Positions 7,536-14,192 are shown, numbered from the stretch's first letter. The stretch: DNA of 14,700 nucleotides from NAT127 sp041655035 (GCA_041655035.1 JBAZCN010000080.1:1-14700), one strand, 5' to 3'. Notes: generated by a model from the sequence alone, not told the origin. Numbers and translations are program-made.

Positions 7536-8171
7536 ATGTTTCAGCAGTCAGAGCTTCGACAACTTAACAACCAGTTGCGGGACAAGACCCCCCAGGACAT
7601 CATCCAGTGGGCACTGGGTCTCGGCACGGGTGTGTTCGCCTCCACCAGCTTTTCGCCAAATTCCGCCGGCATGCTCCACATGATCAAGCAGTTGGCCCCC
7701 GACCTGCCCGTCGTCTGGGTCGACAGCGGCTACAATATGGCGGACACCTACCGCACCGCGGAAAAAATCATCAACGACCTGCGGCTCAACATGCATGTCT
7801 ACATCCCGCAAATGACCGCCGAGCGACGCAACGCCCTGATGGGCGGGATACCCCATCCGGATGACGATGAGCAGCTCCACCGGGAGTTTACCCGCCAGGT
7901 GAAACTCGAACCTTTCCAGCGGGCGATCGACGCCCTGAGCGGCAAGATCTGGATAACCGGCATACGGCAGCAGGAAACCGAATTCCGCAAGTCCCTCGAT
8001 ATCCTCACCCTGGACGATCGCGGGCTGCTGCGCGTGGCTCCCCTTTTCTATTGGTCTGAAAGCCAGTTGCAGGACTACGTCGACACCCACGGTCTGCCCA
8101 GCTGCCGGCATTATTTCGACCCCACCAAGGTCACCGATGGCCGCGAGTGCGGTTTGCATACCTCTGCCTGA
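7536..8171 (+). CDS. cysH: Phosphoadenosine phosphosulfate (PAPS) reductase-type CysH
   Basis: A 211-residue protein of the adenine nucleotide alpha hydrolase (PP-loop-like) fold. It shows STSFSPNSAGMLHMI (nucleotide-binding loop), VVWVDSGYN, GIRQQETEFRKS and the C-terminal ECGLH with the catalytic Cys205 that carries the thiosulfonate intermediate. The paired cysteines that bind the 4Fe-4S cluster in APS reductases are absent; the only other cysteine is C190. This favours the thioredoxin-dependent, cluster-free PAPS reductase type, giving sulfite. It is shorter than E. coli CysH (about 244 residues), mainly at the N-terminus. AGGA (7526-7529), 6 nt upstream, selects ATG 7536 over the overlapping ATG at 7532. 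It sits 59 bp after the cysteine synthase; no sulfite reductase or ATP sulfurylase gene is in the window. Confidence 0.9.
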   Translation: MFQQSELRQLNNQLRDKTPQDIIQWALGLGTGVFASTSFSPNSAGMLHMIKQLAPDLPVVWVDSGYNMADTYRTAEKIINDLRLNMHVYIPQMTAERRNALMGGIPHPDDDEQLHREFTRQVKLEPFQRAIDALSGKIWITGIRQQETEFRKSLDILTLDDRGLLRVAPLFYWSESQLQDYVDTHGLPSCRHYFDPTKVTDGRECGLHTSA

Positions 8172-8230
8172 GGAGGACAAAGGGAAGCTAATTCCGTCCA
8201 GCCACGTAACAATAATCGGAGAACAATTCA

Positions 8231-9505
8231 GTGCAAAAATCAGGCGGTATCTTTTATGGTTGGTGGCTGGTGCTACTGTCCGTGGCACTGGGTGGCATTG
8301 GTGGCGGCGTTTCCATCTATATCATCAGCCTGATCGCCAGTGCCATAGAGCAGGAATTCGAAGCCAGCCGCCTGGTCATCATGATGGCTTTCACGGGCCA
8401 CAACCTGATTGCCGGATTACTGGCTCCCAGAATCTCACACCTGATGGACCACCTCTCCGTCCGCAAGGTACTGACAGGCGCGTCACTGATGGCCGGCGCA
8501 GGCTACCTGATTATTGCCATCAGCCCCAGCATCTGGGGCTTTGTCGGAGCCTATGCACTTCTGCTGCCGGTCTTCTCCCTTGCCATGACATCCCTTGCCC
8601 CCGCGATACTGCTGTCGCGCTGGTTTATCAAACACCGGGGCAGCGCCATCGGTCTGGCGACCCTGGGCACCCAGATGGGTGGCTTCCTGTTCCCGCCTTT
8701 TGTGGCAATACTCTTTGAAGTGTTTGGCTGGCGTACCAGCATGGCCGGCATAGGGGTGGGGGCAGCGATCATTGTGCCGCTGCTGGTATACCTCTTCCTC
8801 GTTGAGCATCCCTCGGACAAGGGGCTTAATCCCGATGGCGCCAAAACCGATCCCGACCTGAATCGACCGGCTCCGGCCAGCCAGGCGCAGCTCGATGATC
8901 TGGTTCATCTTTCAGTCCGCACCCGGAAGTTCTGGCTGTTGTCCTTTGCCCTGACGGTATTGATGGCCGTGTTCACGGCTGTGCTGTCGAACCTTGCACT
9001 ATTTGCCATGGACATAGGTGTGCCACGGGAATCTGCAGCCCTGTTGATTTCCCTGTACTCCATGACCGCCCTGCTCTCTGCAGTGATTGTCGGGCGGATC
9101 TGCGATGTCATGGATATACGGATCGTACTGGCGGGAAGTTTGACCATGGCGTGTGGCAGCATGCTGCTGTTTTCCACCGGCAGTACATTCACCATCCTTG
9201 CCGTTGCAACCGGCATGATCGCGGTGAGTGGCGGCGGCTTTATGCCCCTGTGGAGTTCACTGGTGGGCAAGCTGTTCGACAACCGCATCTATGCGCGGAT
9301 GTTTGGCCAGGTCAGCCGCGTGACCATCACGGCGGCGGCGCTGTCGCCACTGCTGTCGGGCCTGTTGTTCGATGTCACCGGCAGCTACCGGCTGATGTTC
9401 CTGATCTTCGCCGGAGCGGCGGTGGTTGCGCTGCTTTATACACCGCTGCTCAAGCTGCACCAGCCCAAGGCGGTGGTGCTTGACGGGGTAATCGGAGCCG
9501 GGTGA
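8231..9505 (+). CDS. MFS transporter, probable organic-anion carrier
   Basis: A 424-residue integral inner-membrane protein with about 12 hydrophobic segments (roughly 9-32, 47-68, 80-97, 101-124, 137-159, 172-191, then 235-257, 268-288, 298-315, 320-343, 362-382, 385-405). The two six-helix halves are split by a charged loop at 192-234 containing DPDLNRPAPAS. The opening FYGWWLVLLSVALGGIGGG and SRWFIKHRGSAIGLATLGTQMGGFLFPP resemble the oxalate/formate antiporter and monocarboxylate-type MFS group. Start is GTG 8231, with GGAG (8218-8221) 9 nt upstream. It lies 59 bp after cysH on the same strand and is the last plus-strand gene. It may import the compound brought in by the TonB receptor or move a pathway acid; direction and substrate are not visible. 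Confidence 0.9.
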   Translation: MQKSGGIFYGWWLVLLSVALGGIGGGVSIYIISLIASAIEQEFEASRLVIMMAFTGHNLIAGLLAPRISHLMDHLSVRKVLTGASLMAGAGYLIIAISPSIWGFVGAYALLLPVFSLAMTSLAPAILLSRWFIKHRGSAIGLATLGTQMGGFLFPPFVAILFEVFGWRTSMAGIGVGAAIIVPLLVYLFLVEHPSDKGLNPDGAKTDPDLNRPAPASQAQLDDLVHLSVRTRKFWLLSFALTVLMAVFTAVLSNLALFAMDIGVPRESAALLISLYSMTALLSAVIVGRICDVMDIRIVLAGSLTMACGSMLLFSTGSTFTILAVATGMIAVSGGGFMPLWSSLVGKLFDNRIYARMFGQVSRVTITAAALSPLLSGLLFDVTGSYRLMFLIFAGAAVVALLYTPLLKLHQPKAVVLDGVIGAG

Positions 9506-9576
9506 ATCAGCTTCTGAAACCGGGGACGGACACGGGGAGACGATAGACAGGCCATCGGGACCACACCACGGCACCT

Positions 9577-9597
9577 GCTGGGCCTATCCAGCCCAGC
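9577..9597. terminator. Hairpin between convergent genes, possible bidirectional terminator
   Basis: GCTGGGC (9577-9583) pairs perfectly with GCCCAGC (9591-9597) across a 7-nt loop, in the 128-bp convergent gap between the MFS and Rieske genes. The position suits a shared terminator, but neither side has a T-run, so an intrinsic mechanism is doubtful. Confidence 0.3.
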
Positions 9598-9615
9598 GGT
9601 CCCAGCCTTCCAGCA

Positions 9616-9637
9616 TGTCAGGTCACTGTCAGGTCAC
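9616..9637. repeat. 11-bp tandem duplication spanning the Rieske gene stop codon
   Basis: TGTCAGGTCAC occurs twice back to back (9616-9626 and 9627-9637). The second copy contains the stop codon of the Rieske oxygenase (9636-9634 on the minus strand). This looks like a recent slippage duplication that leaves the encoded C-terminus essentially untouched. Confidence 0.85.
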
Positions 9638-10851
9638 ATCCCCCGGCGCTGCTCCTGCCCCGCCAGTACCGGCGTGATACGCAATGCTTCCGGTATCCGT
9701 TCGGGCCCGATGCGGCGGTCTATCTCTTCGTGGTACCAATAGAGCGCACGCTCCTGATAGCCCAGCGTCAGCTTGGGTATGACACCGTTTTGCATGGAGT
9801 TTTGTATGCCGGCGAAAAGGTGCATATCCTCCGCCAGGATACCGTCCACGGCAGTGCGCATGCTCGCCCAATACGCCTTGTCGTCCTCGCTGTCGGCCGG
9901 CCAGCCGAACAGGGTGCCTTCCATCACCGATTTGCCTGGAGCGAGAGGCCAGAAGGTGAGGTAGTTGAAGCCGGCGGAATCCAGGGCGTAGAAACTGTTG
10001 GGGAAGGTGGGCAGTGCGATGGTGTATTCGTTGAAGGTCTGGCCCGCCTGGTCTGACACCGTCAGCCCGGTGTAGGCGAACAGTGAGTCGGTCTGCTGCT
10101 TGCGGGTGGCAAAACGGGAGTGGCCGTTCTCGAACAGGGATACCACGAAACTCTGGGAGTTGAGGTAGGGTGCCAGGGACTGGGGATGGCAGAAGCGAAC
10201 ATGGTAAATCTCGAGGAAATTGTCGAAGGCCACTTTCCAGTTGCAGTCGACTTCGATGGTATAACGATCCTTCACCACCAGCTTCTCCATGGGAAACCCG
10301 GTGGTTTGCGCAGCCATTGGTGCCATAAAGTCCGCCAACGACTGGGCATCGTCATCAAAATTGAGATACACCAGCCCGCGCCAGATTTCGCAGCGCACCG
10401 GCACCAGGCCCATCTCCCCTTTGTTGAGGCAGGGAAAATCGTGGGCGTCCGGCACGACTATCAGTTCGCCATCGAGGCCATAGCCCCAGGCGTGATACGG
10501 GCAGGTAATGCGCTGGGTCTTGCCCTGCGGCTCCAGCAGCAGCGCGGAGGCGCGATGGCGGCAGCTGTTGTGGAAGGCGCGCAGTTCGCCATCCTTGCCG
10601 CGGCTGATGATCACCGAGCGGTCGAGCTTGTTGATGACCCGGTAGGAGCCGGTCTCGGGAAATTCGCTCTCGTGGCCCACCATCAGCCAAGTCTTGAGCC
10701 AGATATGTTCCCTTTCGAGAGCCGCAAAGCCGGGGTCGAAATAACGTGCCGCGGGCACCTCCGGCAATACCGGGAATTCGTCCGGATAGCGGCTGCGCGC
10801 CAGCTGAAAATCCATTGCCTCGCGTATGACGTTTACATCGTGTGCTTTCAT
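9634..10851 (-). CDS. Rieske non-haem iron oxygenase, alpha (catalytic) subunit
   Basis: A 405-residue oxygenase component. The N-terminal Rieske domain binds a 2Fe-2S cluster through C97-x-H99 and C117-x2-H120 (CRH and CPYH), numbered from the preferred start. The C-terminal domain has the mononuclear iron site: DNFLEIYHVRFCHP supplies H217 and H222 with the electron-bridging D210, and D342 in EDMHLF is the likely third ligand. Length and the DNFLEIYH motif match single-gene alpha subunits of the ring-hydroxylating/choline-glycine betaine monooxygenase type. An in-frame ATG 12 nt upstream (10863) has no ribosome-binding site, while GGAG lies 6 nt before ATG 10851, so 10851 is chosen. No reductase or ferredoxin gene is nearby. 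It is downstream of the flavin oxidoreductase on the same strand but separated by 478 bases. The substrate is unknown. Confidence 0.93.
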   Translation of the reverse strand: MKAHDVNVIREAMDFQLARSRYPDEFPVLPEVPAARYFDPGFAALEREHIWLKTWLMVGHESEFPETGSYRVINKLDRSVIISRGKDGELRAFHNSCRHRASALLLEPQGKTQRITCPYHAWGYGLDGELIVVPDAHDFPCLNKGEMGLVPVRCEIWRGLVYLNFDDDAQSLADFMAPMAAQTTGFPMEKLVVKDRYTIEVDCNWKVAFDNFLEIYHVRFCHPQSLAPYLNSQSFVVSLFENGHSRFATRKQQTDSLFAYTGLTVSDQAGQTFNEYTIALPTFPNSFYALDSAGFNYLTFWPLAPGKSVMEGTLFGWPADSEDDKAYWASMRTAVDGILAEDMHLFAGIQNSMQNGVIPKLTLGYQERALYWYHEEIDRRIGPERIPEALRITPVLAGQEQRRGM

Positions 10852-10857
10852 GGTTTT

Positions 10858-10861
10858 CTCC
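10858..10861 (-). promoter_or_regulatory. Ribosome-binding site deciding the Rieske gene start
   Basis: GGAG at 10861-10858 is 6 nt from ATG 10851 and overlaps the upstream in-frame ATG at 10863. The region before that upstream ATG lacks any purine-rich match, so the shorter protein is favoured. Confidence 0.6.
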
Positions 10862-11108
10862 ATGGTTATTATGATTGGATGCTGTTTCCAGGGGGTTCGG
10901 CAAAATCCTCGCGACCGTTCTTAAACCTGATCCTTGACACCTGAAGCCTGATCGCGCGTGGATAATGCCCCCTGTTTTATAGCATTTATCCCTTGTCGTT
11001 GCAGCCTGTTTGAATCTGCCTGCGCTGCTCGCGGTACATATGACAACAGTAATCCGGTCTTATTCCCGCGTCACAGGTTATTTGCCAGGCCGATTGCCCC
11101 GGATCAGT

Positions 11109-11140
11109 TGCCGCAAGGCGTAGCGCTGCGCCTTGCGGCA
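11109..11140. repeat. Perfect 12-bp inverted repeat
   Basis: TGCCGCAAGGCG (11109-11120) and CGCCTTGCGGCA (11129-11140) are exact reverse complements separated by 8 nt, which themselves contain AGCGCT. No T-run follows on the minus strand; on the plus strand a T-rich segment comes about 13 nt later. It could be a rho-assisted terminator, an RNA-stabilising hairpin or a REP-like unit. Confidence 0.7.
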
Positions 11141-11164
11141 GCGGGCCCGAGTATTTCTTTTATG

Positions 11165-11327
11165 GCCTGTTCAAGGCCTTTCTGACAGGAGATATCCCCC
11201 CATAGGGTGTGCCGAGGCACGAAGCGCACCGGGATTGATGCCGGCGTCCGGTGCGCTTCCTTCGTGCACCCTATGGGGGTGTTCTTCCAGGCTCCACTCG
11301 ATGCGTCTTGAGAGCCTTTGAACAGGC
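11165..11327. repeat. Nested palindromic intergenic element (REP/MITE-like)
   Basis: Three pairs of arms are nested. The outer pair is GCCTGTTCAA (11165-11174) with TTGAACAGGC (11318-11327). The middle is a 13-bp pair starting CCCCCATAGGGTG (11197-11209) with its complement at 11267-11279. The inner is a 12-bp pair GAAGCGCACCGG (11221-11232) with CCGGTGCGCTTC (11248-11259). The right end lies 2 nt after the stop codon of the flavin oxidoreductase, so its mRNA would end in a large hairpin. The core sequence recurs at 13656-13690. No transposase is present. Confidence 0.7.
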
Positions 11328-11329
11328 GC

Positions 11330-13303
11330 TTACAGCATCATGCCGATACGGCGGCCATCCTTGATGGCTTCGTCGGTGGCGAACACGCTCCACTTGGCTT
11401 CGCGGGCATCGCCGATCAGGTGGAGTTCGGGAACCTTGTCGATCAGCGCGTGATAGAGCTGCTCTGCCGGCGGCTTGGAAGTCACCAGCACCACGTTGTG
11501 AACGTCCGGAATCTCGGTGATTTCCTTGGTGTAGTAGTTCTGCAGCACCGTTTTCTCCGGCTCGATTTCCTTGATCCGCGTATGGTTGATGAACTTGACC
11601 TTGGGCAGCAGCCGCGCGGTCAGCACCTTGTTGATGCCGATCTCGGTGACCGACATGGCCATGCCGCTGTCGATGGTCACAAGGAATACTTCCTTGCCCT
11701 GATCGGCGAGCATTTCGGCAATGCCGGGGCCGACCTCGTAGGCGGTGTTGTCGTACACAACCACCTTGTCACCCACCCGGGCGTGGTCCAGCAGGACGTC
11801 TTCGGGGGTCAGCACGTGGCCGTGGCCAAGGTCGTGGCCGGGGATTTCGGTCAGTTGGTTCTTGCTGACGCCGGTGCGCGAATAGGTGGCGCCGGCGGCA
11901 ATCACGATGGCATCGGCGCCCATCGCGGCAAGGCTCTCTGCGCTGGCGGTGGTGTTGAGCTGCACATTCACATCGAGCTTTTTGAGCTGCAGAGACAGCC
12001 AGCGCACGATATCGCTGCGATCTTCCAGCCCCGGCAGCTTGGCCTGCAGGCGCACGTGGCCGCCCAGTTCGTCGTATTTCTCGATCAGCGTCACGTCGTG
12101 ACCGCGCTCGGCGGCGACCATGGCGGCCTGCATGCCGGCGGGGCCGCCGCCGACGATAACCACTTTTTTCTGTTTGGCGGCGGGCACCAGCGCTTCGTGC
12201 TCGTGGCTGATGTTCGGGTTGACGGTACAACCCACAGGATGGCCAATGCAGGAGCGCAGGAAGCAGCCTTCCAAATCGCCGATGCAGGCGCGGATTTCCG
12301 GCTGGCGACGGTCGCGGATCTTGTTGGGCCATTCGGGATCGGCAATCACCGCCCGCGCCACGAACACCATGTCGCATTTGCCGTCCTGGATTGCCTGGTC
12401 GGCAAATTCGCCGGTCATGATGCGGCCGCCGCTGACCACGGGGATGCTGGTAACGGCTTTCTTGACCTGAGCCGATGCATAGAGGTGTGTGCCCTCGGTA
12501 GCCATGTAGGACGAGGGGTAGTGGTACTGGGTCATCTGCGGCTTCTGGCCACGGGCGGTAATGCGCAGCCAGTCCACCTTGCCGGTGGCTTCGAGCAGCC
12601 TGGCCATGGCAATGCCTTCCGACATGCCTTCACCGCCGAGGGTGGTGTCGTCGGCGTTCAGGGCGATGCCGAGGACAAAGTCGGGGCGGGTGTTGGCGCG
12701 GATGCCGTCAATGATTTCGACGATCACCCGCATGCGGTTTTCGAGGCTGCCGCCGTACTGGTCGGTGCGCTTGTTGTAGAGGGGCGAGGTGAAGCTCTGC
12801 ATACCCGCGCCGCCGCCGATGGGGAATTCGAAACCGTCGGCGCCGGCCTCCTCCGCATGCATGGCGGACACCACGTGGTCATGGGCCAGTTGCTGGATTT
12901 CGCCAACCGTCATGGAGCGCGGCTGGGTGTCGCTGAGGACGGTGTGGGGGGCGATTCCCGAAGCCACGGCCTGGTTGTAGTCCGCCTGCATCCACACGCC
13001 CTGGACGAAGGTCTTGGCGCCCCACTTCTGGGTGGCCTTGGCAATTTTCTCGATGGCGTGCAGGTCGTCGCGGCTGTAGGCGCGGATAAACCAGCCCGGC
13101 GGCACCAGCGGCGCGGGCTGCACCTGGCAGCTGGCGATGCCCATGAAACCGCAGCCGCCCTTGGCGCGGGCCTCGAAATAGCCGACCTGCTGCTCGGTGC
13201 CGATGCCCAGCCCCACCATGCCGTGGGGAGACATGAAGATCCGGTTCTTGATATCGAGATTGCCGATTTTATAGGGGTCGAACAGATGCTTGAAGTGACT
13301 CAT
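11330..13303 (-). CDS. FMN/Fe-S/FAD oxidoreductase of the FadH / trimethylamine dehydrogenase family
   Basis: A 657-residue, three-part enzyme. Residues 1 to about 335 form an old-yellow-enzyme TIM barrel (HLFDPYKIGNLDIKNRI at the start, phosphate-binding RTDQYGGSLENR 179-190, SGGRI 291-295). The Fe-S region follows at 340-359, with cysteines at 340, 347, 352 and 359. The C-terminal half has a dinucleotide-binding fold (VVIVGGGPAG, 381-390) and a second nucleotide-binding segment (VVVYDNTAYEVGPGIAEMLADQG). Relatives include 2,4-dienoyl-CoA reductase FadH, dimethylamine/trimethylamine dehydrogenases and dimethylglycine demethylase DgcA. GAGGA, 6 nt upstream, fixes ATG 13303; longer reading to 13561 has no such support. 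Oddities: Asp343 stands where the family has its second cluster cysteine, and the usual active-site His-Gly-Tyr is missing from 160-175. It could act on an unsaturated CoA ester or ketone, or N-demethylate an amine; the sequence does not decide. Confidence 0.92.
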   Translation of the reverse strand: MSHFKHLFDPYKIGNLDIKNRIFMSPHGMVGLGIGTEQQVGYFEARAKGGCGFMGIASCQVQPAPLVPPGWFIRAYSRDDLHAIEKIAKATQKWGAKTFVQGVWMQADYNQAVASGIAPHTVLSDTQPRSMTVGEIQQLAHDHVVSAMHAEEAGADGFEFPIGGGAGMQSFTSPLYNKRTDQYGGSLENRMRVIVEIIDGIRANTRPDFVLGIALNADDTTLGGEGMSEGIAMARLLEATGKVDWLRITARGQKPQMTQYHYPSSYMATEGTHLYASAQVKKAVTSIPVVSGGRIMTGEFADQAIQDGKCDMVFVARAVIADPEWPNKIRDRRQPEIRACIGDLEGCFLRSCIGHPVGCTVNPNISHEHEALVPAAKQKKVVIVGGGPAGMQAAMVAAERGHDVTLIEKYDELGGHVRLQAKLPGLEDRSDIVRWLSLQLKKLDVNVQLNTTASAESLAAMGADAIVIAAGATYSRTGVSKNQLTEIPGHDLGHGHVLTPEDVLLDHARVGDKVVVYDNTAYEVGPGIAEMLADQGKEVFLVTIDSGMAMSVTEIGINKVLTARLLPKVKFINHTRIKEIEPEKTVLQNYYTKEITEIPDVHNVVLVTSKPPAEQLYHALIDKVPELHLIGDAREAKWSVFATDEAIKDGRRIGMML

Positions 13304-13309
13304 GGATAT

Positions 13310-13314
13310 TCCTC
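13310..13314 (-). promoter_or_regulatory. Ribosome-binding site deciding the flavin oxidoreductase start
   Basis: GAGGA (13314-13310) lies 6 nt before ATG 13303. It shows that the protein starts at MSHFKHLF and that the open frame further upstream is not translated as part of it. Confidence 0.75.
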
Positions 13315-13571
13315 GAAGACGCAGATTATTGTAGTCGTCGCCCGCCTGCGGCGATGCGCCGGGCGGGTGAAACAAAAGCAAGCAATGCTTCCTTTCGTGG
13401 CACAAGTGTCTTACAAGCTGACTGGAAGAACAATCTCGGGAGACGGCGAGCGTTTGACCGCAGATACAATTGCCTGGAGAAGCCATTGCCCGGAAAAGCT
13501 GTTGATCGGGAGCCACTGAAGCAACAATGGGGGGGAAGCAGAACGCAGACGAGCACGACATCGGTCCCGAT

Positions 13572-13593
13572 CAGGCCCGGATATCAGGGCCTG
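13572..13593. terminator. Hairpin downstream of the NTF2-like gene, possible terminator
   Basis: CAGGCCC (13572-13578) pairs perfectly with GGGCCTG (13587-13593) across 8 nt. It lies about 180 bp beyond the NTF2-like stop and has no T-run in either direction, so terminator function is only possible. Confidence 0.3.
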
Positions 13594-13655
13594 GCGGCGT
13601 TCCGGTACAGCTGTTGGGTACAAGCCGTTGATAGACAAGAGAACATCTGCGCAGC

Positions 13656-13705
13656 CCGGCGCGCTTCGCTGCTCAGCGCACCCCTATGCCTTTCACGGGG
13701 TGCGC
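13656..13705 (-). repeat. Second copy of the dispersed palindromic repeat
   Basis: Read on the minus strand from 13690, CATAGGGGTGCGCTGAG followed by CGAAGCGCGCCGGG matches, with few changes, the plus-strand arm at 11200-11233 (CATAGGGTGTGCCGAG, then CGAAGCGCACCGGG). It also forms a hairpin: GCGCACCCC (13676-13684) with GGGGTGCGC (13697-13705), loop 12 nt. It lies in the spacer on the other side of the flavin oxidoreductase gene. Confidence 0.65.
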
Positions 13706-13769
13706 CGGCCAGAAAGGCGGTTCTTTCCCTGATAGCGGCGCGTACCCGCTTTTGCGGAGCCGGTGACCG

Positions 13770-14150
13770 TCAGGCATCCCCAGGAGCGAAAGCCTCCGCT
13801 GCTGCCCGGGTATCCATGTATTCCCGCCCTTCGACGATCAGACCGTCGCGGATCACCAGCAGGTTGTGGTAGGAATTGCGGTAGACCCGGTCGGGAAAGG
13901 TAATTTCGCCTTCCGCCATCACCGCCACCCTATCGCCCTCGGCGGTCAGGCCGGTGATGCGGACATCGCGTTTCCTGGCGTTGACGAGGCCGCGCACCGA
14001 GTCGGTGAACGTCTTGCGATCGAGCGTGCCGAAACCGAGAACCCACCAGGTGGCATCGGGGTGTTGCAGAGCTTCCACGGTATCGATATCGCCGTCCACC
14101 ACGGCCTGCATGTAGCGCCGCGCCACGGCCTTGTTTTCTTCAATGGACAT
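13770..14150 (-). CDS. NTF2-like / SnoaL-like small protein
   Basis: A 126-residue protein with the cone-shaped alpha+beta NTF2-like pattern: N-terminal helix NKAVARRYMQAVVDGDIDTVEAL, a segment HPDATWWVLGFGTLDRKTFTDSV, then strands VRITGLTAEGDRVAVMAEGEI, YRNSYHNLLVIRDGLIVEGREYMDT. The family includes ketosteroid isomerase, SnoaL polyketide cyclase, limonene-1,2-epoxide hydrolase-like proteins and Rieske oxygenase beta subunits. This one is shorter than typical Rieske beta subunits (about 160-190 residues) and resembles the SnoaL/ketosteroid-isomerase-like group common in catabolic clusters. An isomerase, dehydratase or ligand-binding role is plausible; none is shown. It lies 163 bp after the aldehyde dehydrogenase and 466 bp before the flavin oxidoreductase. 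The ribosome-binding site is weak (GGGG, 11 nt upstream). Confidence 0.85.
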   Translation of the reverse strand: MSIEENKAVARRYMQAVVDGDIDTVEALQHPDATWWVLGFGTLDRKTFTDSVRGLVNARKRDVRITGLTAEGDRVAVMAEGEITFPDRVYRNSYHNLLVIRDGLIVEGREYMDTRAAAEAFAPGDA

Positions 14151-14186
14151 CAGTCGTCTATCCCCACGTCGGTTGCCGAAGCACCG

Positions 14187-14192
14187 AGTATA
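14187..14192 (-). promoter_or_regulatory. Possible -10 element before the NTF2-like gene
   Basis: TATACT (14192-14187 on the minus strand) is one mismatch from the -10 consensus and would start transcription near 14180, some 30 nt before the ATG. No matching -35 hexamer is seen at 16-18 bp, so it is weak or needs an activator. Confidence 0.3.

Larger units (their letters stand above)
10852..11329. other. 478-base spacer between the flavin oxidoreductase and Rieske genes
   Basis: No credible gene: the short open frames here lack ribosome-binding sites and family features. It holds a perfect 12-bp inverted repeat (11109-11140), a nested palindromic element (11165-11327) and, nearer the Rieske start, an AT-containing stretch (10970-10992) where a promoter might lie, though no convincing -35/-10 pair was found. 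Its length and structures suggest the Rieske gene has its own promoter rather than a tight operon with the upstream gene. Confidence 0.6.
13304..13769. other. 466-base spacer upstream of the flavin oxidoreductase
   Basis: No supported gene. An open frame on the plus strand (13354-13872) has no family features and overlaps the NTF2-like gene in antisense. The spacer holds, from right to left, a copy of the dispersed palindromic repeat (13656-13705), a 7-bp hairpin (13572-13593), and a leader hairpin CCCGCC/GGCGGG (13341-13346/13362-13367) about 38 nt before the oxidoreductase start. The ribosome-binding site GAGGA is at 13314-13310. A promoter is expected here but none with a good -35/-10 pair was identified. 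Confidence 0.6.

Noticed and set aside
7536..8171. CysH-like protein as an APS reductase or a DndC-type DNA-modification enzyme
   Set aside because: It lacks the APS-reductase cysteine pairs and keeps the C-terminal ECGLH of PAPS reductases; no dnd genes are nearby.
10958..11185. Short plus-strand frame (75 codons) in the spacer before the Rieske gene
   Set aside because: No upstream ribosome-binding site, no recognisable motif, and it runs through the perfect inverted repeat.
11318..13519. Very long plus-strand open frame (733 codons), rich in His, Gly and Val
   Set aside because: Antisense shadow of the flavin oxidoreductase caused by its GC-rich codon use; composition is typical of such shadows and no domain is recognisable.
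13304..13561. N-terminal extension of the flavin oxidoreductase to an upstream start
   Set aside because: The extra 86 codons have no family match, and the strong GAGGA before ATG 13303 together with the family-typical N-terminus HLFDPYKIGN favour the shorter form.
13354..13872. Plus-strand open frame of 172 codons in the spacer
   Set aside because: No ribosome-binding site or family motif, runs through the palindromic repeat and overlaps the NTF2-like gene.
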